NCBI GenBank assembly: GCA_902597335.1
Contig: CACJXK010000001.1
Location: 186,001-250,000 of the forward strand
Origin: an uncultured Pelagibacteraceae bacterium
GTDB lineage: Bacteria > Pseudomonadota > Alphaproteobacteria > Pelagibacterales > Pelagibacteraceae
Reading direction: 5' to 3'
Length of the DNA stretch: 64,000 nucleotides
In this document: positions 46,439 through 56,886 of the stretch, one piece after another
Layout: every line of letters starts with the position of its first letter
How positions within the stretch are numbered: position 1 is the stretch's first letter
Program-made: the position numbers and the translations under genes
Notes under the pieces: model-generated
Seen by the model: only the letters and a program-made list of their open reading frames with translations
The model's database searches: none
Told to the model about the DNA's origin: nothing

Positions 46439-48083
46439 AACAAACCAAAACTCTCAAAATTCAAATAAATATAATGAAAGCTTTTCCTTTAAAGAAAATA
46501 AGTCATATTTGAAAATATCCTTTGAGAGAATCGCGTTTATTTTTTTCGTATTTTTTATTTTGGCAGTTATTTTTTCGTCAAAAGTTATATTTCTTAGTAT
46601 TAAAAAAATTCCAGAAATTCAAAAAGTGACTAAAAAAGAGAATTTTAGATCTAGTATTTTGGATAAAGATGGAAATATTTTGGCTAAAAGTGTTCCAATT
46701 GTTAATTTAGGCATAAATCCTAATCTAGTAATTAATAAAGAAAAATTATTAATTTCTCTAAAATTAATATTTCCAAACAAAGATTTTCAAAAAGAAATTT
46801 ACGGAAAAAAATTCTTTTATATTAAAAAAAAAATAAGTCCAAAAAAACTTGAACAAGTTCTACTTTTAGGAGATAAATCATTTATTCAAGAAGATAGTAT
46901 AGCAAGAGTTTACCCTAATGGAAATTTGTTCAGCCATGTAATTGGACAAATTGATAATGATAACAATGGCATATCAGGAATTGAAAAAACTTTTGATTAT
47001 GAGCTAACAACTTCACAAGACCCTTTAAAATTAACGCTTGATAAAGAACTACAATACTTAATTAAAGAGGAGCTATCTAAATCTAGCGATATATTTAAAA
47101 ATGTTGGAAGTGCTGCAATTTTAATGGATATTAATAACGGTAACATTTTATCAATGGTTTCGCTTCCTGACTTCGACCTTAACAAAAGAGAAAAGATTAC
47201 TGATATAAAATATATTAATAGAGCAACAAAAGGTGTTTATGAATTTGGATCTGTTTTTAAAACTTTCACATTGGCAGCAGGCTTACAATACAATGTTATA
47301 GAACCAGATACAGAGTTTAAAGACCTTAAAAAAAGGATTACATGTGCAGGAAATTCTATTTCTGAATATGATGACAAAATACCATCAGATTTAACCGCAG
47401 AAGAGATTTTAATTAGATCAGGAAATATTGGTTCTGTAAGAATTGCTGAGAAGGTTGGTATAGAAAATTATAACGAGTTTTTACAAAATATTGGAATTAT
47501 ATCTAATTTAGAATTTGATATTCAGGAGGTCGGGTCAACACAGATAGGAAGATGGGGCAAATGCAAACTTGCGACAGTTTCGTTTGGCCATGGGATTGCT
47601 ACCACCTTATTACAACTTTCCAAAGCTTATTCCATTATTAGTAATGGAGGATACGATATAACCCCAACATTATTGAAAAAAGATAAATTAAAGAGACAAA
47701 GAATACTCAATGAAAATTTATCAGAAACAATTAATCCCATTCTCAGAAAAATTGTATCAACAAAAGAAGGAACAGCAGGTTTTGCAAATGTAAAAGGTTA
47801 CGAAATAGGAGGAAAAACTGGTACTGCTGATCAACCATCAGAGGGTGGTTATTCTAAAAAAAAAATAAATACTTTTGCCTCAGTTTTCCCGACATCAAAT
47901 CCTAGATTTGTATTAGTTGTAATGTTAGACGAGCCAAAAGCAAACAGAGAATTTGTCTATCATTATAGAGATGACAGATATCCATACAAAGGTAATTGGA
48001 GGAATACAGCGGGTTGGACGACTGTCTGGGTAGCAGGCCAGATAATTGATAAAATTGGGCCAATTTTAGCCACAAAATATTAA
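46431..48083 (+). CDS. ftsI: Penicillin-binding protein 3 / FtsI
   Basis: FRSSILDKDGNILAKSV, YEFGSVFKTFTLAAGL (SxxK), SGNIGS, GGKTGTADQ (KTG). ORF track begins at a TTG at 46428. Confidence 0.94.
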   Translation: MSETNQNSQNSNKYNESFSFKENKSYLKISFERIAFIFFVFFILAVIFSSKVIFLSIKKIPEIQKVTKKENFRSSILDKDGNILAKSVPIVNLGINPNLVINKEKLLISLKLIFPNKDFQKEIYGKKFFYIKKKISPKKLEQVLLLGDKSFIQEDSIARVYPNGNLFSHVIGQIDNDNNGISGIEKTFDYELTTSQDPLKLTLDKELQYLIKEELSKSSDIFKNVGSAAILMDINNGNILSMVSLPDFDLNKREKITDIKYINRATKGVYEFGSVFKTFTLAAGLQYNVIEPDTEFKDLKKRITCAGNSISEYDDKIPSDLTAEEILIRSGNIGSVRIAEKVGIENYNEFLQNIGIISNLEFDIQEVGSTQIGRWGKCKLATVSFGHGIATTLLQLSKAYSIISNGGYDITPTLLKKDKLKRQRILNENLSETINPILRKIVSTKEGTAGFANVKGYEIGGKTGTADQPSEGGYSKKKINTFASVFPTSNPRFVLVVMLDEPKANREFVYHYRDDRYPYKGNWRNTAGWTTVWVAGQIIDKIGPILATKY

Positions 48084-48094
48084 GAGCGTAAATC

Positions 48095-50941
48095 ATGTTA
48101 TTGAAAGATTACTTTCCAAACTTAAATAAAAAATATCATAGAGTAAGTTTTAAAGGAATAGCCTTTAACTCTAAAAAAATTAAAAAAGGATATATTTTTT
48201 TTGCATTTAAAGGAAATAATACAAATGGAAATTTATTTATTAATGATGCAATAAAAAATGGATCAAAAATAATAATTTCTGACAAATTAAAAAAAAATGG
48301 TTGGAAAAAAGATATTTTATTCTTAAGATTTAAATACCCTAGAAAATTACTAGCTTTATTTAGTTCAAGAATTTTCAATAAAAAACCAAATAACTTAATA
48401 GCAGTTACTGGAACAAATGGAAAATCTTCAGTAGCAAATTTTTATTTCCAAATTGCAAGTTTAAATAAAGTAAAGGCAGCCTCAATTGGAACATTAGGAA
48501 TTAACGGTTTGAATATAAAAAAAAATTTTACAAATACTACTTTTGATCCAATTGAAATAAATAATATTTTACAAAAATTAAAACAAAAAAAAATTGAGAA
48601 TGTTATTTTGGAAGCATCAAGTCATGGATTGAATCAGAATAGATTGTATGGATTAAAATTTGATATTGGTATATTTACAAATTTATCAAGAGATCATTTA
48701 GATTACCACAAAACATTTCAAAATTATTTTAACTCAAAGTTAATATTATTCAGGCAATTGATGAAAAAAAATTCATGCGCCATTTACGATAATGACTTAA
48801 AAATTGCCTCAAATTTAAATAGAATTATAAAATCAAATAATATAAAAAAATTTACAATAGGAAGTACTAATTCAAGTTTTAAAATACTAGAACATCAATT
48901 TTTGAAAGATGAACAGAAAGTAATATTTAAATTTAACAATAAGAAATATTCCTTTTCAACAAAATTAATTGGAAGAGTTCAAATTAAAAATTTACTAACG
49001 GCTATTGTAGCAGCAATGAATAGTAATATATCATTAGAAAAAATTTTAAAAATCACTCAAAAAATTAAACCAGTAAATGGCAGGTTAGAAAAAATTGGAA
49101 GACTTAACAATAATGGAATTGTCATTCTTGATTATGCACATACACCTGATGCTTTAGAAACCTGCATAAAAGATATTAAGGAACAATTTAAATTAAGAAA
49201 AATTAATTTAGTATTTGGATGTGGAGGTGACAGAGACAAACCTAAAAGAAAAACAATGGGCATAATTGCCAATAAATACTGTAACAAAATCTATTTAACA
49301 GATGACAATCCAAGAAATGAAGATCCAAAAATAATAAGAAGAGATATAAAATCTAATATCTTAAAAAATAAATTATTAGAGATTCCCTCAAGAGAAAGAG
49401 CAATAAAATCAGCGATTCTGGATATTAAGTCTGATGAGGTAGTTATTATTGCAGGTAAAGGGCATGAGATCTACCAAGAATATACTTCTAAAAAATACTT
49501 TTCAGATAAGAATTGTATCCAAAAATATATTAAAGAGAAAAATAAAACTTTAAACAAGAATTGGAAGTCTAATATTATTTCAGAAGTCACAAAAAAAAAA
49601 ATTGGAAAAAATATTAAGATTAACGAAGCTTCAATTGACTCAAGAAAAATAAAAAAAAATAATATTTTCTTTGGCATTAAAGGAAAAAATTTCGATGGTA
49701 ATAAATTTGTTGGTCAAGCTTCACGAAATGGGGCATCAATCTCAGTCATTGAAGGCAAATTCAAGAATAATATCAAAAATAAAATATATGTTAAAAATTC
49801 TTTAAAAATATTTTCTGAAAGTGCTAAATTAGTTAGAATATCATCCAGTATTTCTTCTGTAGCAATCACGGGATCTGCGGGCAAAACTTCCTTAAAGGAG
49901 ATGCTGGGTCAAATGATAAGTAAATTATGTCAAACATCTTATTCAAAAAAATCTTTTAATAATAAATATGGGGTCCCAATTTCTTTATTTAATATAAATG
50001 AGGGAGATAAAATAGGTATCTTCGAAGTAGGGATGAATAAAAAAGGAGAAATTGACTTTCTGACTAAAAGTATATTGCCTAACATTGGAGTAATTACAAA
50101 CATATCTTATGCTCACATTGAAAATTTTAAAAATTTAAATAGTATAGCTCAAGCCAAATCAGAAATAATAAATAATATAGTAGAAAATGGAACAATCATA
50201 TTGAATGCCGATGATCAATTTTTTAACTTTTTTAAATTAAAAGCTAAAAAAAAAAATTTAAAAATAATTTCTTTTGGAATAAAAAAAAATTCGAATTTAC
50301 GTTTATTAAAAATAAAAAATGAAGAAAATAATTGTATTCTTTTCATTAATTACAATAATTCAAATTTAGTATTTTCAATTAAAAAAAATTTAGAAAATTA
50401 TATTTATAATATTTTATCAACTTTAGCTGTAATTTCAGTTTTCTTCGATTTGCATCAATTGAATAAATTTTTTTTCAATGACTATAAATTTCCAGAGGGA
50501 AGAGGGGATACAAAATTAATTAATTTAAAAGGAAAAAAAATTAATTTTATTGATGAGAGTTATAATTCTAATCCCTTATCTCTAAAGTTCGCTTTAAGTA
50601 AACTAAATAATTTAAATGCTAATTCAAAAAGAAAATTCATTTTATTAGGAGATATGTTAGAACTTGGCAAATATTCTAAAAAATTTCACAGGAAAGCTGC
50701 TGAATTTATTAATCATACTAAAATTGATAAAGTTTATGTTTACGGCAAAGATGTAATCGAAACATTTAACAAAATTAGACCACAAAAAAGAGGAAAAATA
50801 TTAAATTCAAAAAAGGATATATATAATTTTATGATAAAAGACATTAAGAATGGCGAATATCTTATGATCAAAGGTTCAAATTCAACTGGATTAAATAGAA
50901 TAAGTCAAAATTTGAAAAATGGTAAGCTAAATGCTTTTTAG
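48095..50941 (+). CDS. MurE-MurF fusion (UDP-MurNAc-tripeptide synthetase / tripeptide:D-Ala-D-Ala ligase)
   Basis: 948 aa: N-half VTGTNGKSSVANFY, DYAHTPDAL, DDNPRNEDP (meso-DAP motif); C-half INEASIDSRKIKKNNIFFGIKGKNFDGNKF, ITGSAGKTSLKEML, DESYNSNPLS, GDMLELG. Confidence 0.95.
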   Translation: MLLKDYFPNLNKKYHRVSFKGIAFNSKKIKKGYIFFAFKGNNTNGNLFINDAIKNGSKIIISDKLKKNGWKKDILFLRFKYPRKLLALFSSRIFNKKPNNLIAVTGTNGKSSVANFYFQIASLNKVKAASIGTLGINGLNIKKNFTNTTFDPIEINNILQKLKQKKIENVILEASSHGLNQNRLYGLKFDIGIFTNLSRDHLDYHKTFQNYFNSKLILFRQLMKKNSCAIYDNDLKIASNLNRIIKSNNIKKFTIGSTNSSFKILEHQFLKDEQKVIFKFNNKKYSFSTKLIGRVQIKNLLTAIVAAMNSNISLEKILKITQKIKPVNGRLEKIGRLNNNGIVILDYAHTPDALETCIKDIKEQFKLRKINLVFGCGGDRDKPKRKTMGIIANKYCNKIYLTDDNPRNEDPKIIRRDIKSNILKNKLLEIPSRERAIKSAILDIKSDEVVIIAGKGHEIYQEYTSKKYFSDKNCIQKYIKEKNKTLNKNWKSNIISEVTKKKIGKNIKINEASIDSRKIKKNNIFFGIKGKNFDGNKFVGQASRNGASISVIEGKFKNNIKNKIYVKNSLKIFSESAKLVRISSSISSVAITGSAGKTSLKEMLGQMISKLCQTSYSKKSFNNKYGVPISLFNINEGDKIGIFEVGMNKKGEIDFLTKSILPNIGVITNISYAHIENFKNLNSIAQAKSEIINNIVENGTIILNADDQFFNFFKLKAKKKNLKIISFGIKKNSNLRLLKIKNEENNCILFINYNNSNLVFSIKKNLENYIYNILSTLAVISVFFDLHQLNKFFFNDYKFPEGRGDTKLINLKGKKINFIDESYNSNPLSLKFALSKLNNLNANSKRKFILLGDMLELGKYSKKFHRKAAEFINHTKIDKVYVYGKDVIETFNKIRPQKRGKILNSKKDIYNFMIKDIKNGEYLMIKGSNSTGLNRISQNLKNGKLNAF

Positions 50942-52016
50942 TCTTTTTTCGAGCTTAGTCGAAATTTTTAGTTTTCTAAATGTTTTTAAATATTTGACCG
51001 TAAGAACAGGTCTTTCGATGTTTACTTCGATGACAGTAGTTTTTCTAGTTGGGGGACCATTAATAAATTATTTTTCTTCAAATCAAATTCATGATCCAAT
51101 TAGAGAAGACGGACCGAGCGAGCATATTATCAAAAAAATAGGAACTCCTACAATGGGAGGTTTAATGATATTACTTGGTATTTTCTCTGGAGTGTTGTTG
51201 TGGGGTGATTTATCAAATCCCTACAATTGGTTCTTACTATATATAGCAGGATCTTTTGGACTCCTCGGGGTATATGACGACTTTCAAAAAATAAAAAAAA
51301 ATAATTCAAATGGTATTTCATCGAAATTGAAAATTTTAATCCAGATCGTTTTGGCATTAGGTGGAATTTTCCTTCTTTATCTTTTTAGTGGATCAAATGA
51401 ACTTGAAAACCTATATTTTCCGTTTTTTAAAAATTTAGTAATTAATCTAGGCTGGTTTTTTATTCCGTTTTATTTATTTGTTATTGTAGGTTCATCAAAT
51501 GCTGTTAACTTGACTGATGGACTAGACGGTTTAGCTACAGTACCTGTTATATTGGTTGCAGCATGTTTTGCTTTTATTAGTTATGTTACGGGTAATATAG
51601 TTTTTTCAGAATATTTACAAATTGTTTATATTGATGGAGTTGGGGAAGCATCTATTTTCTGCGGAGCAATAATAGGATCTTGTTTAGGTTTCTTATGGTT
51701 TAATGCTCCACCTGCAAAAATTTTTATGGGCGACACAGGCTCTTTAGCTTTAGGTGGATCATTGGGAGCAGTTGGGATTATAACTAAACACGAAATTGTT
51801 CTTGCAATTACGGGTGGTCTCTTTGTCTTGGAAGCAGTCTCGGTAATTGCACAAGTTATATCTTTTAAACTCACTGGTAGAAGAATATTTAAAATGGCAC
51901 CAATTCACCATCATTTTGAAAAAAAAGGTTGGCCCGAGTCAACTGTTGTAATTAGATTTTGGATTATTTCAATTATCTTAGCGATGATAGGTCTTGCAAC
52001 TTTAAAATTAAGATAA
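50931..52016 (+). CDS. mraY: Phospho-N-acetylmuramoyl-pentapeptide-transferase
   Basis: GTPTMGGLMIL, NAVNLTDGLDGLA, NAPPAKIFMGDTGSLALGGSLG, APIHHHFEKKGWPE. Confidence 0.97.
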   Translation: MLFSLFSSLVEIFSFLNVFKYLTVRTGLSMFTSMTVVFLVGGPLINYFSSNQIHDPIREDGPSEHIIKKIGTPTMGGLMILLGIFSGVLLWGDLSNPYNWFLLYIAGSFGLLGVYDDFQKIKKNNSNGISSKLKILIQIVLALGGIFLLYLFSGSNELENLYFPFFKNLVINLGWFFIPFYLFVIVGSSNAVNLTDGLDGLATVPVILVAACFAFISYVTGNIVFSEYLQIVYIDGVGEASIFCGAIIGSCLGFLWFNAPPAKIFMGDTGSLALGGSLGAVGIITKHEIVLAITGGLFVLEAVSVIAQVISFKLTGRRIFKMAPIHHHFEKKGWPESTVVIRFWIISIILAMIGLATLKLR

Positions 52017-52019
52017 TGA

Positions 52020-53321
52020 ATGAAAAAAAAAATTAATTTTAAAAACAAAAAAATTTTAATTTACGGTTTTGGAAAATCAGGCATTTCTTGCTTTAATTTT
52101 TTAAAAAGTAATAATATCTGTACAATACTTGATGATAATATAAAAAATATTCCAACTAAGCTTAGAAAAAAATTAATTAGTATTAGGAAATTATTCAATA
52201 CAAGCTTTGATTTTATTGTTTTAAGCCCAGGCATAGATATTAATAAATGTAGAATTTCGAGTTATTTAAATAGAAACAGATCTAAAATCATTACTGAACT
52301 TGATATATTTGAAATTAGTTATCCAAAAATAAATAAAATCACAATCACTGGAACCAATGGTAAATCGACCACTTCAAAACTTTTATATGACCTTCTTAAA
52401 AGAAATAAGATGGATGTAAGACTAACTGGTAATATCGGATATCCACTATTAATGGAAAAAAAAATAAAAAAAAATACTATATTTGTAATTGAGGCATCTT
52501 CATATCAACTTGATTATAGCAAATATTTTAAGTCAAAATATTCGGTTATACTTAACCTAAGTCCAGATCATTTAGAAAGACATGGAACCTTTAAAAATTA
52601 TGTAAATGCAAAATTTAAAATCATAAAATCACAAACTAAAAATGACTATACATTTATAGATAGTGAAAATAAAATTCTCAATGGATTGATTAAAAAAAAA
52701 CAAATCAAATCTAAAGTTATTAAAATTGATTACTTGAAATATAAAAAATATTTTAGACAAATAGATAATATCTACTTTAAAAATTCTAGTAATAAAAAAA
52801 ATCTTTGTTTTATTTTCGATATTGCTAAGATTTTAAAGATAAATTTTAAAACAGTTATAAATACTGCTAATAAATTTAAAGGATTAAATTTTAGACAACA
52901 AATTATATATCAATCAAAAAAATTATTAATTATTAATGACTCAAAATCTACAAGTTTTTCATCTACGGTACCATTACTTGAAAGCTATAAAAATATTTAC
53001 TGGATCTTGGGAGGACTTGCAAAAAAAGGCGATAAATTCAAATTAAAACAAGAATATTTATCAAATATTAAAGCTTTTGTTTATGGTAAAGATAGAAATC
53101 TTTTGATCAATTCTTTGCCAAATAAAATTGTTTATCAAAGTTCTCTAACACTTAAAAAGATTTTAAAAAATTTAAATATTACTATTAAAAATGATGATAG
53201 CAAAAAAGTAATACTTTTTAGTCCCTGTGCAGCATCCTTCGACCAATTTAAAAACTTTGAGGAAAGGGGAAAATTTTTTAATCGTAATATTAAATATGTA
53301 ATTAAAAAAGTTAGAACATGA
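52020..53321 (+). CDS. murD: UDP-N-acetylmuramoylalanine--D-glutamate ligase
   Basis: ITGTNGKSTTSKLLYDLL, IEASSYQLDYS, NLSPDHLERHGTFKNYVNAKFKI, NDSKSTSFSSTVPLLES. Confidence 0.94.
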   Translation: MKKKINFKNKKILIYGFGKSGISCFNFLKSNNICTILDDNIKNIPTKLRKKLISIRKLFNTSFDFIVLSPGIDINKCRISSYLNRNRSKIITELDIFEISYPKINKITITGTNGKSTTSKLLYDLLKRNKMDVRLTGNIGYPLLMEKKIKKNTIFVIEASSYQLDYSKYFKSKYSVILNLSPDHLERHGTFKNYVNAKFKIIKSQTKNDYTFIDSENKILNGLIKKKQIKSKVIKIDYLKYKKYFRQIDNIYFKNSSNKKNLCFIFDIAKILKINFKTVINTANKFKGLNFRQQIIYQSKKLLIINDSKSTSFSSTVPLLESYKNIYWILGGLAKKGDKFKLKQEYLSNIKAFVYGKDRNLLINSLPNKIVYQSSLTLKKILKNLNITIKNDDSKKVILFSPCAASFDQFKNFEERGKFFNRNIKYVIKKVRT

Positions 53322-54427
53322 GCAATTATTTAGATAGCTTTTATTATTGGTGGAAAAATATAGATAAATTTTTGTTATTTTTAATTTTAGGTTTATTTTT
53401 ATTAGGTCTTTTTTTTTCATTAGTCTCTACGTCTCTAATAGCCTCAGATAAATTAGATACAAAATCATATTATTTTTTTTTTAAACATTCTGCTTACATA
53501 ACTTTAGCTATTTTAATTTTGATACTTTTTTCATTCTTAAATCAGAAAATCTTAACAAAATTTTCAATTATTTTATTCTTGATTGCATTTGTAAGTTTAT
53601 TATTAGTTCCTTTCATTGGTATTGAAGTTAAAGGATCAAAGAGATGGTTAGATTTATTTTTTTTACCTAGGTTTCAGCCCATAGAAATTATAAAGCCATT
53701 TTTTATAGTGACATTATCTTTAATGCTAACTGTCCAAAGTAGAAGACTATATTTTAAATATTTTTTAAGTATTCTATTTATTCTTCCTATTTTACTTTTA
53801 CTAGTTTACCAACCTGATATTGGGCAAACACTTTTAATCACAATGGTCTGGTTAGCTCTAATTTTTGTATCAGGCATTAATATTTTTATATTTTTTGTTT
53901 TTTTTCTTTTGGCATGTTCTATTGTAAGTTATTTGGTGATTTTTGTTCCTAAATTTGAATATATAAAAATTAGGCTTTTAGCTTTTTTAGACTCAAATTC
54001 AGGCAATAATTATCAAGCAGAAAAAGCGAGTGACGCAATTATAAATGGAGGTTTTTTTGGCAAAGGCATCGGAGAAGGTACTCTGAATTCAAGAGTTCCT
54101 GAAGCCCATACAGATTATATAATCTCTGTTATATCAGAAGAATTTGGAGCAATTATTGTGATTGTTATTTTATTTTTGTATCTAATTTTTTCTTATAAAG
54201 TTATCCAAAAAATAAATTTATTAAATGAGGATACTTATAAATTAATCTTGATTGGTTGTATCTCTTTAATATTGTTACAAACTTTTGTACATGTGGGTGT
54301 AAACATAAGAATACTTCCAACAACAGGCATGACACTTCCGTTCTTAAGCTATGGTGGATCATCAATAGTTAGTACAGCAATTGTCTCGGGTATAATTCTA
54401 AATTTAACAAAAAGAAATTTGGATTAA
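53318..54427 (+). CDS. ftsW: Lipid II polymerase FtsW
   Basis: GSKRWLDLFFLPRFQPIEIIKPFFI, NYQAEKASDAIINGGFFGKGIGEG, PEAHTDYIISVISEEFG, LPTTGMTLPFLSYGGSS. Confidence 0.95.
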   Translation: MSNYLDSFYYWWKNIDKFLLFLILGLFLLGLFFSLVSTSLIASDKLDTKSYYFFFKHSAYITLAILILILFSFLNQKILTKFSIILFLIAFVSLLLVPFIGIEVKGSKRWLDLFFLPRFQPIEIIKPFFIVTLSLMLTVQSRRLYFKYFLSILFILPILLLLVYQPDIGQTLLITMVWLALIFVSGINIFIFFVFFLLACSIVSYLVIFVPKFEYIKIRLLAFLDSNSGNNYQAEKASDAIINGGFFGKGIGEGTLNSRVPEAHTDYIISVISEEFGAIIVIVILFLYLIFSYKVIQKINLLNEDTYKLILIGCISLILLQTFVHVGVNIRILPTTGMTLPFLSYGGSSIVSTAIVSGIILNLTKRNLD

Positions 54428-54431
54428 TTCA

Positions 54432-55505
54432 ATGAAAAAAATACTTATTATAACTGGTGGATCGGGTGGTCACGTAATTCCTTCACTAACCTTATATGAT
54501 TCTCTTAAAGACAATTTTGAAGTACATATTGTAACGGATATTAGAGGATCTAGGTATATTAATAGCAGTTATAGTTTTTCATTGATCGATGTGCCAAATA
54601 TATTCTCAAATTTATTTTTAATACCATACAATTTAATAAAATTTTGCTTTTCAATTTTAAAATCCTATAGATATCTCAAAATAAATAATTTTAATATTTT
54701 AATTAGTACAGGTGGGTATATGTCTATACCTTTGTCTTTGGCATCATATTTAATGAAAATCAAAATTTTCGTTTTTGAACCAAACTCTATTTTAGGAAGA
54801 GCAAATAAATTAACCTTAAATTTTGCAAAAAAAATTATTTGTTATGATATGAATTTAAAAAAAATCCCAAAAAAATATCATAAAAAAATATACTCAATCA
54901 AACCATTACTTAGACAAGAAATTTATGAATATCAAAAAAATGTAAAAAAAACCCTTGAAGATAAAAAAAAAATTTTAATTATAGGAGGAAGTCAAGGTGC
55001 AAAATTTTTCGATGATTTTATTTCAAAGATGATAATAAAACTCTCCAAAACCCAAAATATTATAGTTTTGCAACAGATTACTGATCAGAAATCGAGAGTA
55101 AATTTAAAAAATTTATATAAAAATAACCAAATAGATCATGAATTATTCGATTTTGATGACAAGTTATTAATAAAAGCAGTAAATTATGATTTAGCTATCA
55201 CTCGCTCTGGTGCATCTACGATTTCAGAATTAAGTTATTTAAATATTCCATTTATAGCAATTCCATTTCCATATGCTAAAGATAATCATCAATACTACAA
55301 TGCAGAATTTTATGAAAAAAAAAAATGTTGTTGGCTAATAAAGCAAAAAGATATTAATGAAAATAATTTTATAAACTTATTAACTAATATATTTGAAAAT
55401 CAAAATGAATACTTTTTAAGAAAAAATAATTTAATTCGATTGACTAAAGAAGATACTTGGGAAAAAAATAAAGCTAGACTAAATAAACTATTAAATGAAA
55501 ATTGA
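54432..55505 (+). CDS. murG: UDP-GlcNAc:lipid I GlcNAc transferase
   Basis: ITGGSGGHVIPSLTL, STGGYMSIPLSLAS, EPNSILGRANKL, IIGGSQGAKFFDD, ITRSGASTISELSYLNIPFIAIPFPYAKDNHQYYNAEF. Confidence 0.95.
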   Translation: MKKILIITGGSGGHVIPSLTLYDSLKDNFEVHIVTDIRGSRYINSSYSFSLIDVPNIFSNLFLIPYNLIKFCFSILKSYRYLKINNFNILISTGGYMSIPLSLASYLMKIKIFVFEPNSILGRANKLTLNFAKKIICYDMNLKKIPKKYHKKIYSIKPLLRQEIYEYQKNVKKTLEDKKKILIIGGSQGAKFFDDFISKMIIKLSKTQNIIVLQQITDQKSRVNLKNLYKNNQIDHELFDFDDKLLIKAVNYDLAITRSGASTISELSYLNIPFIAIPFPYAKDNHQYYNAEFYEKKKCCWLIKQKDINENNFINLLTNIFENQNEYFLRKNNLIRLTKEDTWEKNKARLNKLLNEN

Positions 55506-56886
55506 CTTGAGAAAAAACGAGCTGATTCACTTTGTTGGCATAGGAGGGATAGGCATGAGTGGTTTAGCATTAATTATGAATGGCCTAGGCTATAAAGTTC
55601 AAGGTAGTGATATTGCTAGTAATAAAAATATTGAGAGACTAAATGATAAAAAAATTAAAATATTTTTAAATCATAAAAAAGAAAATATAAAAAAAACTAC
55701 TATTCTTGTTATTTCATCAGCAATCAAAAAAAATAATCCTGAAATTCAAGAAGCAATAAAAAAAAATTTACCAATTTATACGAGGGGAGATATGTTGGGT
55801 CATATAGTTTCCTTCATGAGAAATATTGTTGTTACTGGCTCACATGGAAAAACAACAACAACATCTTTAGTATCAAATATTTTTTCGATTAGTAATTTAG
55901 ATCCAACTATTATTAATGGTGGAGTTTTAAATTCATTTGGTAATTCTGCAAAATTAGGAAAAAGTAATTGGTGTGTGACAGAGTCTGATGAGTCAGATGG
56001 TAGTTTTTTAAAAATACCTTTTGTATATTCTATAGTGACAAACTTAGATTATGAGCATTTAGATTATTATAAAAATATATCAAACCTGAAAAAAAGCTTT
56101 TTAGAATTTATAGAAAAAATACCATCTGTAGGCAAAGGTTTCATTTATAATGATGATAGGAATTTAAAAGACGTTCTGAATAAATCAAAAAATAAAAATT
56201 TCTATACTTATGGTGAAGATAAAACATCTAATTTCCAAATAATAAATATTAAACAAAACTTTAAGCTTTCCAGCTTTGATATGAAAATAAATATACCAAG
56301 TAAAAAAAAAATAATTAAAAATATTAAGCTTCCAATGATTGGCATTCACAATATAAGAAATGCAGCTGCTGCTGCTGCATTGGCTTTTACGATTGGCTTA
56401 CCTGAAAAATATATAAAACTAGGCCTTTATAGTTTCAAAGGTGTTCAAAGAAGATTTACTCACCTATTTAATCACTTTAAAGTGAGTTTTTATGACGATT
56501 ATGCTCATCATCCAACCGAAATTAGTTCAGTATTAAGTGGAGTAAAAAATGTTTACAAAGAAAAAGAAATTGTTTGTATTTTTCAACCGCACAGAATTTC
56601 ACGAGTAAAAAATTTAAAATATGAGTTTTCAAAGTGCTTTAAAATGGCAGATACTGTTTTATTGTGTCCAATTTATTCCGCTAATGAAAAAATAAAACTT
56701 AATTTTACCTATAATTCTTTTGCAAATTTAATAATAAAAAATTCTAAAGTTAGGTTAATACTAATAGATGATGAACTTCAGTTAAAAAAATTTGTAAAAC
56801 AGAATGCATTTGGCGAAAAGATTTATATAGGAATGGGAGCAGGATCAATATCTAGCTGGATGAAAAATTTAAAAAATATTTTTTAA
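55495..56886 (+). CDS. murC: UDP-N-acetylmuramate--L-alanine ligase
   Basis: IHFVGIGGIGMSGLALIM, VTGSHGKTTTTSLVS, ESDESDGSFLK, YDDYAHHPTEI. Confidence 0.96.
   Translation: MKIDLRKNELIHFVGIGGIGMSGLALIMNGLGYKVQGSDIASNKNIERLNDKKIKIFLNHKKENIKKTTILVISSAIKKNNPEIQEAIKKNLPIYTRGDMLGHIVSFMRNIVVTGSHGKTTTTSLVSNIFSISNLDPTIINGGVLNSFGNSAKLGKSNWCVTESDESDGSFLKIPFVYSIVTNLDYEHLDYYKNISNLKKSFLEFIEKIPSVGKGFIYNDDRNLKDVLNKSKNKNFYTYGEDKTSNFQIINIKQNFKLSSFDMKINIPSKKKIIKNIKLPMIGIHNIRNAAAAAALAFTIGLPEKYIKLGLYSFKGVQRRFTHLFNHFKVSFYDDYAHHPTEISSVLSGVKNVYKEKEIVCIFQPHRISRVKNLKYEFSKCFKMADTVLLCPIYSANEKIKLNFTYNSFANLIIKNSKVRLILIDDELQLKKFVKQNAFGEKIYIGMGAGSISSWMKNLKNIF

Noticed and set aside
52020-52045. Poly-A runs at gene starts (e.g. 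murD ATGAAAAAAAAAATT) as possible phase-variation tracts
   Set aside because: Poly-A runs are everywhere in this AT-rich window and encode Lys; nothing singles these out.
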